Shown here: piece by piece, positions 21,149 through 32,202 of the stretch
Layout: each line of letters begins with the position of its first letter
Numbering within the stretch: position 1 is the stretch's first letter
NCBI GenBank assembly: GCA_031771865.1
Contig: JASISA010000001.1
Coordinates: forward strand, 2,170,001 to 2,234,000
Direction of reading: 5' to 3'
Origin: Nothophaeocryptopus gaeumannii
Taxonomy: Eukaryota; Ascomycota; Dothideomycetes; Mycosphaerellales; Mycosphaerellaceae
DNA length: 64,000 nt
The notes under the pieces: generated by a model
Database searches by the model: none
Told to the model about the DNA's origin: nothing
The model's input: the letters and a program-made list of their open reading frames with translations, nothing else
Translations under genes and position numbers: made by a program

Positions 21149-21624
21149 CGTGGAAATTGAGCCCAAAATGGGCGAAAGAAGGATGAAAACAGCTCTCCGT
21201 TCACCGCACCGCGTTGGAGGCCTCACACTTACATGGACTAATCTCCTTCGGGGGATGCGCAAGACATTATCTGCGCCGTTGGCGCATCTCGACCTCGGTC
21301 GGGAGCTACAGCAGCGTTTCCAATCCTTTCGCGTTCTTACTTCAACGCTTGCGCAATGCTAGCGTCCTGGCACCAGGACAATAAACCTAAAATGCGGTAT
21401 GAGCCGTCTTGAGCCATAGAGGATTGCGAGCGAATGCGATGGCCAAGAAAGTGTGTAGGTGCTGTGCATCTCCAGGTGAATGTGGTAGAGCCGAGCATAT
21501 CCTACCGAAGTCCTATCATTGCACTGCATGGCCAGACCGCTGGAGATCGCTGAAGATCATGTCTGTAATGAATCTTTGGAAGGGGACGAAGTCAGGTCAG
21601 GATAGAGTGCGGATCTAAGTTCAT
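21149..21624. other. intergenic, no gene seen
   Basis: 476 bp upstream of the glycoprotein gene, presumably holding its promoter. A donor-like GTAAGTG at about 21230 follows an ATG and could mark a 5' exon. Nothing else is recognised. Confidence 0.3.
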
Positions 21625-23885
21625 TTACATAATCACCTCATGCGGGAGCGCTACTCTAGCTTGTGTCATGGGATCCCTGATCAGCCCTAGGTGCAGGCCT
21701 TCCAAGAAGACGTATGTGGCGGATAGCTGGTCTTGGTAAGGCACACGCACGAAAACATGACCGGCGGCTAGTTGAACATCGACGGCGTAAGGGAAGCTGC
21801 CAAATCCGCTTGAAGAAGATGTTCGGTACCCGTCGGCTCGGTCAATGCGGTTGATCTCCTCGCGGTTCCTTTCACACATGCCATGTGCCGTGTGTTGCAT
21901 ACAGTAGACCAAGCCACCAACAACTATCAAGTCAGTGGATGCGAGCTCTGACGACCAGTTTCCTGGATCAGAATACCGACGACACCAGCATACCCTGACC
22001 ACAGGCATCCCCTTCCAAGCCCATCCAGTCTTCTCGTCCGCCTCAACATGGCTAACACTCTTCGTCCTCTGACTCTCCTCCGCCACATCCGTCAAGCTCA
22101 TATACCTCCCCTTCTGCGCCGCATCCTCGAATTCCATGAACGACACCTCCGGTCGGAACGTCTTGCTCTGCTAAGCATGTGACACATGACCATAAAGCTT
22201 ATCAACCTCTTCAAGCGAAAGACCCTTCGTCTCATGAATGATGAGCCAGACAAGGCGATGCAGATGAAGCAGAAAGAACCCCAGATGAAGAACACCTTGC
22301 TTTGGAGGTTGGCGTGCTCCTCGTTGACCATATATGGGGTAGCGTAGGCGATAGCGAAGTTTAGGAGCCAGTTTGTAGCGATAGTCATGGAGAGACATTT
22401 TGCGCGAACTTTGAGGGAAAACATCTCACCGGTGACGACCCATGCGACGGGACCCCTGCGAAGGCTCTAGCAGGATTCTCCCATGTGTGAAATGGCTGCA
22501 TGACTTAGTAGAAGCTTGCAAGGAAGAAGATGTAAATGCACACGAAGGAGATAGCAGCCCTCTGAGCGTCTATATTGTCCGTTCCGGCAACAGTTCCCGT
22601 GATAGCGACGATGCATTGCGACACGCACATGCCAATGGCACCCATCAGGAGCAAGCCACGACGACCCATTTTCTCAACGAGATAAAGACCAGGGACCGTA
22701 GAGACGATGTTAAAGACATTGGCAATGAGCTGGATGGTGAAGCCACCAGACTCGAAACCGGCGTTCTTAAAGTACTGTGTTCCGTAGTCTGCAGATAGTC
22801 AGCATGAGACCAGCGAGGAAGGAGGTAAATGCGGGACGTACGGAACATGAAGTGAACACCACTCAGCTGCTGCAGCCCTTGCAGCAAGCATCCAGTAAGC
22901 AGTCTCTTTCCAATCGTTCCCTTGAAGCAGTCCACAGAAGTTGCCTTGCTCAAGCTCATCTCATAGTTATGATTAGTCCGAATCTCCCCCAACTCTTCCA
23001 CAAGCGCAGGATGATCTGGCGAGAGACGGCGAAGTTTGGCGAGCGCGAAAGCGGCCTTCTCGTGCTTGTCCTGCCTAATGAGGAATCTCGGATTCTCTGG
23101 GAGGAAGATCATGCCGAAGACGATGATCAGAGACCATGCGAACTGGACGGCGATGGGGGTGCGGTAGCTGCCGGAGTCGTTACGTTTGCCGGTGCTGTAG
23201 TTGACGATGGCGGCGAGAAAGAGGCCCTGACCATTGTCAGCCCATTCTTCCCCGGCGGGAGTCTTGACTCCACTTACGATAGTAATAGCCCACTGGTATG
23301 CTCCGACGATCCTTCCTCGGATCCATTTAGGCGAGGTCTCAGATTGGTACATCGGCACCATTGCCGAGAGCAGACCAACACCGAGACCAGTGAAGAAGCG
23401 GCCGGCAATCAGCATTGGCTGGTCGTTAGAAGCAGTCTGTAGAATGACGCCCAGTCTGAAGACAATTCCGCAGGAAAACATCAGACCGCATCGACGACCC
23501 ATCCAGTCCGCTGTTGGCGCGGACAGCAGGGTTCCAATGAAGGTACCAGCGGAGAGGATTGAAACGATCAGAGCATCTTGTCCAGAAGTGATGCTTTCGT
23601 TGTTGCCAGTCTTGAACTCATTGATCCAGTACGGCACAGCCAGAATACCGGAGATGGTACCAGTGTCATATCTACTCTGCTGTCAACACCTCATACCTTA
23701 ATAATCATGGCCCTATCGTACCCGAAGAGAACACTTCCAAAGGCGACGAACATGTCAATGGCGATGACTGGCCATGCTGCACCAGACACATCTTCTGGCT
23801 GCTTGATTCCCAGACCGATCTTGATCTTCCTGTAACACTGAGGTGTGGGAGAAATGAGGCGGCAGGTGCCAAAAACACTGAGCAT
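21625..23885 (-). pseudogene. MFS sugar transporter, decayed
   Basis: A 12-TM sugar/quinate-type major facilitator. Introns at 23721-23672 (50 nt), 23277-23227 (51 nt, in frame) and 22841-22789 (53 nt) restore G-Y-D-T-G-T-I-S-G, the D-x-x-G-R-R loop (D-W-M-G-R-R), R-F-F-T-G-L-G-V-G, P-E-N-P-R-F-L, L-Q-Q-L-S-G-V, E-K-M-G-R-R-G, G-P-V-A-W-V-V-T-G-E and the ending H-E-T-K-G-L-S-L-E-E-V-D. Three lesions occur. At the expected fourth donor, F-Y is followed by TAAGTC instead of a GTAAGT donor, creating TAA at 22505-22507. One base is missing near 22250. TGG is replaced by TAG at 22171-22173 within V-S-H-A-*-Q-S-K. The first exon and the true C-terminus are uncertain. Confidence 0.75.
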
Positions 23886-24861
23886 ACAGAGACAATACAG
23901 ACAGGGTACCGAGAGCTTTACACCCGCCTACCTGAAGAATCATCGCAATCAAGATGAAAATGCTGGGACCATGCTATACCACGCGGGCACGCGAGCGGCG
24001 GGGATCAATGGCACAGGCCACATGAGCCCCAACATCAGGATTTGGCGGCAGCCATGCGACTCCAGTGGCCCGTAAGCTCTCCAGTTGGAGCACCGCATTG
24101 CGCCAGAGATGCCGGACAGTGTCCGTGCTTCTTCGCTCAACGAAGCTGGGAGAGCTTGAATTTCGGCCTCCAAGCGGACATAAGGCCGGCTTAAGCCACC
24201 TTGTCAATGAAACGTCCACCTAGAGCGCTTGGGTGATGGCAGCCAAGGTACCTGACCGTACATCATGTGGTTCGAAAGAACATTGCTTGCTGCGAGCAAG
24301 ATCGTTGCGTAAAATCGCTCGGAAAGAAAAGAATTTTGCTCACAGGGTGAGACATTCGACGCAAACCCATTGTCGGTGCGCTCGTTCAAGGCGTCTTCGT
24401 TGCCATAGTCAGGAGATTTGCAGGAGTCCGCGATCCTCCTGCAGAGCCTCGCCAAACACCTCGGGCTCGTTCGTCGGCGTCTGCAGATGATGATCGGAAG
24501 CCAATTTGAACTGCCTAAAGATGCAAATGCGATCCGATGGCTGGGCTCCGTTGGCATCGAGAAAGCTGCGCAGTATATTGGGCAGATTCACGGGACAAGA
24601 GCTTGGACATGCATAGAACATGTGTCGAAGGTGCCAAGATGCCCGGACCGTTGCCTTATCGGGCCTTTCACTCCATGATGAAGGCTATGCTCTCGACGCA
24701 TTTCTGAGACCAAGAGTACGGAGGTGCAGTGGGTTTCGACTTGACGTCGTTCTTCGAAGCTCATCTCGAGCTCGATCCGCTGGAAACCGGTCTGCTCGAT
24801 GCTTGTGGCCTGCAAAATGTCAGCCCTGAGTCGTCAATCATTATGAACAGATGACGCTGCC
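23886..24861. other. no confident gene
   Basis: Nearly 1 kb between the transporter relic and the ZUP1 gene. Open frames on both strands (for example 24204-24557 minus, 24418-24678 plus) have no motif I recognise, although the plus frame around 24500-24640 looks mildly coding (D-A-N-A-I-R-W-L-G-S-V-G-I-E-K-A-A). It could be a short relic. Confidence 0.3.
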
Positions 24862-26310
24862 TTACACCAAAATCTCGAACTCGTCCCATCTGCTCAGAGA
24901 GACATCTGACCTGCGATATGGTTTCAACAAGTTGCCGAGGGCAGCACGAGCTCTGTGACCGTCCAAGAGCTTGTACATCGAGCCAGTTGTCTTCCATGAA
25001 GAGTCGAATACCAAGAGGTTTCGATAGCCATCAGCCCTCCGCTCAAGTCCAACAATGTTCATTGAGTGGCCGTGCCGCTGGAAGTACATTGGTGGCAGTT
25101 CAGTGATGTATGATGTACCGTGGATCTGCGCGCTGTCGACGCTGCTCATAAAGTAGGCCTCGACATGATCCAGCAGGTCCTCGACTGCACTCTTGTCGTC
25201 ATCTGCCTGACCTTCCTTGAATCCGAGGGCCTCGACCTTGACGTCTATTTCAGTAAAGAACGCCATCGCTTCGTTCGTTCCAATCCACTTTCTCGTGTTC
25301 AGGATACCTCCAGTCTCAATTCGACCGTATTCACAGATGCCCTTGTCCCACGCTCTCTCAATGAGCTCTTGAAGGCGGATAACGTGCGGAATTTTCTGTG
25401 GGCCGTTGGGATCCATGTATTGGATGTAAGACAGCAAGACTTGAATGCTCCAGTATCCACAGTAGTTTCCGGCGGCCTCCAGCTTATGCACATGCCTGGT
25501 ACTTGGGTGGCAAAGATAAGTTGCAGTGACCTCCTGGTCCAGCGAACTCAGATCGGCCAGTATGTGGATCAGTCCTGCAGTCTCATTCTCACCGATGGTT
25601 TCGCGATGAAGTCGACCGTCTCTTCCGATCCTCTGAACACTGCGTGACTCTGCTCCATTCATTAATTGTCGCCTAACTTCCGAAGGCATGGCTTTCTCGA
25701 ATGCGTGGGGACCGAGTTCTTTCTTCCCAAGGCGACCTGGTTTTGGGGGTCCGCGAAGCTTAAAGACATTCGATCTGGCATGTGACGATGTGCCAGAGAA
25801 GTAGCTGAGCAGACTGTTGACAGGGCGCTGAGTCGGTCTGAGCTTGGATTTGGGAGAAGTTTGGCGTTCTAGCTTCTCCAAATTTCGCTTCTCAAGTTTC
25901 CGGGGCGGAGACAAGAAATCTCCCATTGATCGCCGTGGAGGGCTTGGAGTTGTGGCCGGGCTTCTGCGTGGCGGGAGGGGCGGCGCGAGTTCGCTCTCTT
26001 GCTCTGACAAGGCAACCGCGGTGTGCAGGTCCAAATGCTCGTCGATGTCTTGGAGCAAGACATATTCGCCGCAACCTGGTCGTGTACATTTTATCCACTG
26101 GTCTGCAGGCATCGACTCATGGCTGCTTGATTCACTGATGTTCCGTGATGATCTAGAATTCGTATGTGATGGTGTCTTGTATGATGTCGCAGGTGCTGCA
26201 TGGCCAATACTGAAAGGTGAGTCGTCGGTGTGGAACTGCTCGATATGCAGCTGGATCACGTACTCGTTGCCTCTGATAGAGCCGCAGAACGGGCAGGTGA
26301 CTTCAGCCAT
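24862..26310 (-). CDS. ZUP1/ZUFSP-type deubiquitinase (peptidase C78)
   Basis: A cysteine peptidase of the C78 family. Animal and fission-yeast members (ZUP1/Mug105) cleave K63-linked ubiquitin chains in genome-stability pathways. From Met 26310 (MAEVTCPFCG) the protein has 482 residues; a second Met lies in frame at 26361. Visible parts are an N-terminal C2H2-like finger (C-P-F-C...H-I-E-Q-F-H), a second one (C-T-R-P-G-C...H-L-D-L-H), a Ser/Pro-rich linker, then the catalytic domain. That domain has N-Y-C-G-Y-W-S-I-Q (nucleophile Cys284), G-H-S-M-N-I-V-G (His) and L-L-V-F-D-S-S (Asp). All three catalytic residues are present. No intron. It is divergent to adenylosuccinate synthetase (430 bp). 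Confidence 0.88.
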   Translation of the reverse strand: MAEVTCPFCGSIRGNEYVIQLHIEQFHTDDSPFSIGHAAPATSYKTPSHTNSRSSRNISESSSHESMPADQWIKCTRPGCGEYVLLQDIDEHLDLHTAVALSEQESELAPPLPPRRSPATTPSPPRRSMGDFLSPPRKLEKRNLEKLERQTSPKSKLRPTQRPVNSLLSYFSGTSSHARSNVFKLRGPPKPGRLGKKELGPHAFEKAMPSEVRRQLMNGAESRSVQRIGRDGRLHRETIGENETAGLIHILADLSSLDQEVTATYLCHPSTRHVHKLEAAGNYCGYWSIQVLLSYIQYMDPNGPQKIPHVIRLQELIERAWDKGICEYGRIETGGILNTRKWIGTNEAMAFFTEIDVKVEALGFKEGQADDDKSAVEDLLDHVEAYFMSSVDSAQIHGTSYITELPPMYFQRHGHSMNIVGLERRADGYRNLLVFDSSWKTTGSMYKLLDGHRARAALGNLLKPYRRSDVSLSRWDEFEILV

Positions 26311-26739
26311 GTTGAAGTAGGAGTCGAGGAGGGTTGTGTGTGCGGTGCTTTGACGCGGCAAACGGCATTATGATACGTTGACTGTAGTGCTTGCTGGAAG
26401 CCTGATGAAACGCGTGGAGGCGCAATCAGAGAGGCCGTGCAGGCGAGTTGTTGGGCTGACCACCGGAGACAGCCACCAGAGATGCGTGTGCTTTCTACGA
26501 TGTACGGTCTGCGGTGTGCGCTGTTGAAGAGCTCAGCCACGGCCCACCACGACCCACTACGAGGGCCTGAGGCTTCACGGGCACACCCGCGCTCTCCGTC
26601 ATCACCATTGGCCCCAGCGTTTGCGTGGGGTAGTCTGGCGGGGCAGTCACTTTAACATTTTTCGGTGACTACTCCCATTCACTTACAATGGCGCTCCCCG
26701 GAATACCAATACGGCCAAGAGCCACACAACGCGATCATT

Positions 26740-28055
26740 ATGGCCACTGTCATCCTCGGAGCGCAGTGGGGTGACGAAGGCAAGGGCAAGATTGTCGACA
26801 TCGTCGCCCAGAACGGCGTTCAACTCTGCTGCAGAGCTCAAGGAGGTCACAATGCGGGACATACCATTGTCAAGAATGGCAAGAAGTTCGACGTCCACAT
26901 CCTGCGTGAGTGAAGTCGCCGAGGTATGGAGGATCTCGACTGACCATTTTCACAGCATCCGGAGTCCTCACTGACGGCTGCATCAACCTCGTCGGAACCG
27001 GCTGCGTTGTTCACGTACCAAACTTCTTCAAAGAGATCGATACCCTGAAGCAGGCTGGCATCAACACTGAAGACCGTATCCTCGTCAGCGACCGCTGCCA
27101 CGTCGATCTCGACCTCCACACCAAGGTCGATGGCCTAGAAGAGGTGGAGCTTGGCAAGGGCAACATCGGCACCACTAAGAAGGGCATCGGCCCAACCTAC
27201 TCCACGAAGGCCACACGCAGCGGCGTTCGCATGGCAGAGGTCTTCAATAAGGAGCTCTTCGACGAGAGACTTCATATTCTGGCGAATACCTTCAAGAAGC
27301 GATATGGAGACCTGCTTCAGTATGATGCGGAAGAGGAGATTGCCCGCTTCGACAAATACCGCGAACAGCTGAAGCCATATGTCGTCGACCAGACACCGCT
27401 GATAGAATCAGCGATCAATGGCAGCGTCAAGATCCTCGTCGAGGGTAGCCAAGCGCTCATGCTGGATATCGACAATGGTACCTACCCATATGTCACTTCG
27501 TCCAACACCGGCCTTGGCGGTGTTATGACCGGACTGCACCTCAGCCCGAGAAAGATCGAGGAGATCATTGGTGTTGTCAAGGCTTATACTACCCGCGTGG
27601 GCTCTGGACCTTTCCCAACCGAGCAGCTCAACGAGATCGGTGACAAGCTTGTGGATATCGGAAAGGAGTACGGGGTGACTACCGGACGCCGAAGACGCTG
27701 CGGCTGGCTCGACCTAGTCGTCGTCAAGTTCTCTCATTCGATCAACTGGTACGACGCGATCAACCTGACCAAGCTGGATATCCTGGACGACTTCGACGAG
27801 ATCAAGGTGGCTACTGAGTATCACTACAACGGAGCGAAGCTGGCTTCATTCCCTGCAGACCTCAGCATCCTCGAGAATGTCGAAGTCAAGTATGACACAT
27901 TGCCTGGCTGGAAGAGCAGTACCGTTGGTTTCAAGAAGTATGAACAATTGCCGGAGAATGCTCGCAAGTACATCGAGTACATCGAGAATTTCACTGGAGT
28001 TCGCGTCAAGTACATCGGAACAGGTCCGGGTAACGAGAACATGATCGTTCGGTAG
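26740..28055 (+). CDS. ADE12: adenylosuccinate synthetase
   Basis: Catalyses GTP-dependent IMP + aspartate to adenylosuccinate, the first committed step to AMP, in the cytosol. Two exons, 26740-26905 and 26956-28055, are joined across a 50-nt intron (GTGAGT, CTGAC, CACAG) to give H-I-L-P-S-G-V-L, 421 residues in all. The P-loop-like G-D-E-G-K-G-K lies at the N-terminus, then Q-G-G-H-N-A-G-H-T-I-V, K-K-G-I-G-P-T-Y-S-T-K, the V-E-G-S-Q-A-L-M-L-D-I-D block, T-Y-P-Y-V-T-S-S-N-T and the ending G-T-G-P-G-N-E-N-M-I. The start at 26740 is chosen because M-A-T-V-I-L-G-A-Q-W-G-D-E-G is the usual N-terminus. FGAM synthase of the same pathway lies 26 kb away, so this is not a cluster. Confidence 0.97.
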
Positions 28056-28309
28056 CGTACCTGCTGGAGTCAGGCGGCGGAGATCACTTTTCTAGGTACT
28101 TTTTGGAACGAAGAAGACAGGCTCAGTAGATAAGCTTGGTAGACATTTGACTCATTTACAAAAAAGCTGCATACGAATATGCGCCGCTCTTTTCTATCCA
28201 TCTACCAATTTGTATTGTGTGTGTGGAGTTCTGTGCTGGTACTAGACCCAGAAAGCGCGCATGCATAGCTTCTTGCTCTCTTGTGGCTCGTAGCATGTAT
28301 GCACACTCT

Positions 28310-29086
28310 CTACTCTTCCTTAACTCCACCCCGTCCAGCCTTCTCCGCAGCCTCGATACTCTTCTTATCAGTCTTGATCTCTCCTCCTCCACCCTGCAGC
28401 GCACCCATCATACCCGCATTCGCCTTCCACGGTCTCTTCAAGTCTCCGGTAGCGGGTGTACCCAAAAGATGCACCTTGACCAAATTACCCTCGAATGCTC
28501 CTTTCAAAGGAATAATGCTTTGGATGAGCAGTGGGTTGGCGTATTTGAAGTACAAGTGCATGACGGCCATCATTCCGATTCCCATGAGTTGCGATTTGAA
28601 GAGGCCTTTGAGTTGTTGCATGTCGTAGGCGTGTACGGTGGTGGTTACGGCTTTGGGTTCTTCGGTTGAGCCCATGGGTGCGGGTTCGACGTATTTTAGG
28701 ACGGTCATGTCTGCAGATGAGGGGCGCGAGTTAGAGAAATGGACGGCGAAGAGAAGCGACTGGCGGTGATTTCGCAACTGGCGAGCGTGAAGGAGAGAGG
28801 TTTTGAGGAGGAGATCACATACCCTTCTTCTTGTCAATTTGCATCTTGACATACATGTAGACGCCAAAGATGATGACATTGCTGAGGATGTAGAGGCCGC
28901 GGACTCCCCAGAGGACGTTCTCATCTTCGAAGGGAATCTTCTTGCTGGCCTGCATCATCACGAGGATGATGATCAGGTTGGTGCTATTGTGATGTGATCA
29001 TGTTAGCATACCCTTGTTCTTTCTTTTCCTCTCATCGAGGTGGTCGCGTGCGGCGTGTTTTCGAAGACGTACATTTGCGGATTCAT
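28310..29086 (-). CDS. PHO88: Pho88/Snd3-family ER membrane protein
   Basis: An ER protein of the SND targeting route (Snd3), also named for its effect on phosphate uptake. Three exons: 29086-29073 (14 nt), 28983-28823 and 28710-28310. Introns are 89 nt (GTACGT...AATAG) and 112 nt (GTATGT...CTGCAG). The product has 191 residues, close to yeast Pho88 (188). Visible parts are M-N-P-Q-I-T-N-L-I-I-I-L-V-M-M-Q with a first membrane segment, a second (Y-I-L-S-N-V-I-I-F-G-V-Y-V-Y), K-M-Q-I-D-K-K-K, Y-D-x-x-Q-L-K-G-L-F-K-S, M-H-L-Y-F-K-Y, L-K-x-x-F-E-x-N-L-V-K-V-H-L-L-G and L-K-R-P-W-K. The tail is Gly/Lys-rich. Convergent with ADE12. Confidence 0.93.
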
Positions 29087-29916
29087 CGTAGCGGTGTTGG
29101 TCGCGCGGGCGCTAGTTCAGTGGTGGTATGGGTGCGCTTTCGCGGATGTTGATGAGATGGAGGCAGAGGTAGCGACGAGGTAGAAATATTGTTGCGTAGT
29201 TACAACGTCGCTTCTTCACCAGCGCCGGTTGCTGCGGGTCGTCGCTGCGCACGGACGCACAAAAGTTGGCAAGATCGTTCTCGACTCGTGCTTGCAATTT
29301 GAAGTGGGCGGATCTCGACCTCACTCGATACTACTACTGATAATTACATTGACTTCACAATCACGAGGAATATCGTGTGTTGGCGGATTATAAGATAGAA
29401 AGAAGTCCACTGCGTATGGTGCGCAAGGACATTGGCGAAGTGAAAAGCTCGTAGCTTGAGAAGTCTAATGCTTTGAAAGTACGTATCTGGTATCTCAGAG
29501 GTCCATAGCCATGGCCTCACTGCGCTCGAACCTTTATGCATGCTATGTTACAATGTCCAATAGTACAAGTGGTTTCCGAAGGTTGCTCTTGGAAATGAGC
29601 ATTGTGAACCTGCCGTCCGCTTCATCCCTTCGAATTCTGATGGTTCAGAAGGTTTTTGACGAGTGGCATTTTGCTGTCTTGTCTTTCGCGCAGGGTCTCC
29701 GTAGCCTGGGCCAGAGGCTGAATCGCTGGTGTTGTATCGGGATCGGGTTTTATCGCGCATTCTTGCGCCGGTCCACGCGTCAATTCTTCGAACCTTTCTT
29801 GATGAAATCGTGCTGTTGCTGCCTTGGCGCCCTGCACAATCTTCCGATGGGCGATGGGCGATGAGAGTGATATCTGAATAGCCGTGTCCTTTAGGCAACC
29901 GAGGGTACTCATCCGC
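29087..29916. other. intergenic between PHO88 and AOS1
   Basis: 830 bp. The first part must hold the PHO88 promoter. Open frames here (for example 29511-29864 plus) are not supported by any motif. Nothing else is seen. Confidence 0.4.
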
Positions 29917-31415
29917 CTAGGAAGTATTGGCCTGTGGTTGCTGTGCTGCTTCGGTCTGGCCGTTGCCATTCGTGCTGGCTTGCGGGATTGGAGCGGCCAT
30001 AGCGCCTTGTTGAGCATCCGTTGGCAGCTCGGTCGAAAGGCCCTGGAGATCAGCCGGCATCTGCATCATACCATTCATAGACAAATCGCCTCCTAGGTCG
30101 CCCATCATGCCGTTGAAGTTCATGTCTGCAGGCATGCTTGTCATATCCATAGGCATGCTTGGATCCATCTGCATATTTGGATCGAATCCAAGCGGGAGCT
30201 CGGGTAGCGGCGTGTACAGGCTGTAGATTCGACCTTCCAAATTATCACCATCGAAGAGAGCGAAGTTCTGAATTGGCTGCTCACGTTTGCCGAGGACGTT
30301 GATAACATCCTCGCTTAAACGACCACCGACGAACGCCGCCGTAGGTGTGATCTCAGCTCCAATGCTCTGGATGAAGCTGCGAAGGAAGTCTGCGCTCAAG
30401 GTCTCGGGAGGAAGAGCGAGCTCAGCGGTCTTCTGCTTAGCAAGACCGGTGAATCCGCCAAGGTCCTGTGGATTGGCAGCAGGAAGGTGACCAGCATCGC
30501 GTTGGAAGTCGAATAATGCACGCAAGCAGGGAAGCAGTGCGGGAACAGCTTTCAACTTCCGCTTGTTGCCTAAGACGTCCATCGGCAATGGTGAAGTGTT
30601 CGCGAGCAGCAGCGGACAGTAGATCTCCGTCTTCTTGACAATTTCGGTGGTCTTGCCGTTGTTCTCCTTTCGGTTCGTAACGCTGCTGACTGCCCGAGTC
30701 ATGCTTTCCGCAGCAATGGCGGTCGGAACGTTTGACTTCTCACGCTCGATGACGTATTCATGGGCAACCAAGTCAGCGAAGATGTAGCCGTAGAAGCCAT
30801 GAATGCCGGCTGCGTAGAATGGACGACAGGCCATTCTGGCTGCCGTGTTGATCAGAGATAGGGTGTTGAGGTCGTGGTCACATGTGATAACGCAGTCGAA
30901 TGGAACGTAATAGTTCGGAGCTTGGTTCATCAGGTCTTGGAGAGTGCCACCCGTAGTAATGGTGACCCGTGGGTTCAGTTCTGAAATGCGCGGGATTGCC
31001 GCTTCGGCGCGCTGAAACGTAGTCAGTATTTGCCATGCCATGACCGAGTTTTGATGCTTACAGGCCTCCCAATGTCTTCCTCGCGGAGGAAGAATTGCGA
31101 CCCCAGATCCTCCTCGGTGACTGTATCGCTGTCGACGATGGTGAGAGACTTGATTCCAGCAAGTGTGAGATTCTTTGCGATCTCTGTCCCGAGGGCTCGG
31201 AGTGAAATAAGCAGAATATTGGCAGAGCGGATGCGCTCCTGAGCCTGCGCACCCCAAAGACGGATCTGTCGGTCGTAGAGGGCCATTTCATCAGCACTGA
31301 GCCCAGGCGCAACGGTGCCCTCGGCGCCGCCATTCGCGGTCGGCGCTGGCAGATCCGCGCCGTTGCTGTTGCCGTTCACGCCATTGCTGAGGCCTGAGAC
31401 CGGAGCGTTTTCCAT
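29917..31415 (-). CDS. AOS1: SUMO-activating enzyme E1 subunit Aos1, with Met-rich C-terminal tail
   Basis: The adenylation-supporting half of the SUMO E1 (with Uba2), in the nucleus. Exons 31415-31062 and 31011-29917 are joined across a 50-nt intron (GTAAGC, CTGAC, TTTCAG) to give I-G-R-P-R-A-E-A-A, 482 residues in all. Diagnostic features are Y-D-R-Q-I-R-L-W-G-x-x-A-Q-E-R-I-R, E-I-A-K-N-L-T-L-A-G-I, D-x-D-x-V-x-x-x-D-L-G-x-Q-F-F-L-R-E-E-D-I-G, C-D-H-D-L, and the G-I-H-G-F-Y-G-Y-x-F-A-D-L block. As expected for Aos1, there is no catalytic Cys domain. The tail (about residues 400-482) is rich in Met, Asp, Pro, Asn and Gln and absent from yeast Aos1 (347 residues). It looks disordered. Confidence 0.93.
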
Positions 31416-32202
31416 AGCTGCGTTGGCTGGCGCAGCCGTTGCGCGTAATTTGAGCTCTCAGAAGCGCAAATGTAGAGCGTGAGGTGCCAATATCAAAACA
31501 GCAAGTCGAGAACGAGATGCGCTAAGAGAGTTGTCGGATTTAGAGCGGAGCGTGGTGCGCGCGACGTTTGGACGTTGTTGTTGCGATTCAAACCATTCGA
31601 AGACATTCGGAGGAAGAGGCGAAGGTTGAAGTGAAGTTATTGATGGAAGTTTCATGTGATATCGAAAGGCAAACGCGGCTCCCTGAGGTTGAAGTCGGGT
31701 GCACGCGAGTCGCGTAGTTCTAGCGTCAGCGCCCGTGCACTGCCTGAAGCGGCTACGTCAGGCGGGATGAAGTCAGCTCGCACCTTGACAACTCTACACA
31801 TAATTGACTGGCCAGTGTGCAGCTGCACACATCCGCGTCTAGCCCCTCACAGAAAGCAGCCTGCTCCTCTTCGTACACCAAAGGAGGACCACTGACGAAT
31901 GCCTCTCATGAGGTAGCGGTATAGCACAGCACACACACATCCGCCATCCCTCCCCAAGAGCGGATTCCGAGGCAGGGCCGGCGACCATTGTACCATCCAC
32001 CCCTCATCATGCCAGAGCCACGACCCTTTCCCTCACTTCGGGTGCGTGAGAGCTGACATGTGTCCTTCCCGCATGTGACGGCCAGCTGATGCGCGTGTAG
32101 TTTGGTGACCACGACCAGCCGCCCGCCAGCACCGGCACAGAATCATCCACGCCCCGCACCCGCCGAAGCCGCCTGCACCATGCGTTGCGAGCCACCGAAG
32201 AC
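31416..32202. promoter_or_regulatory. divergent upstream region, AOS1 / hypothetical gene
   Basis: 787 bp between two divergent starts. No gene is seen. The region holds both promoters; I identify no specific element. Confidence 0.4.
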
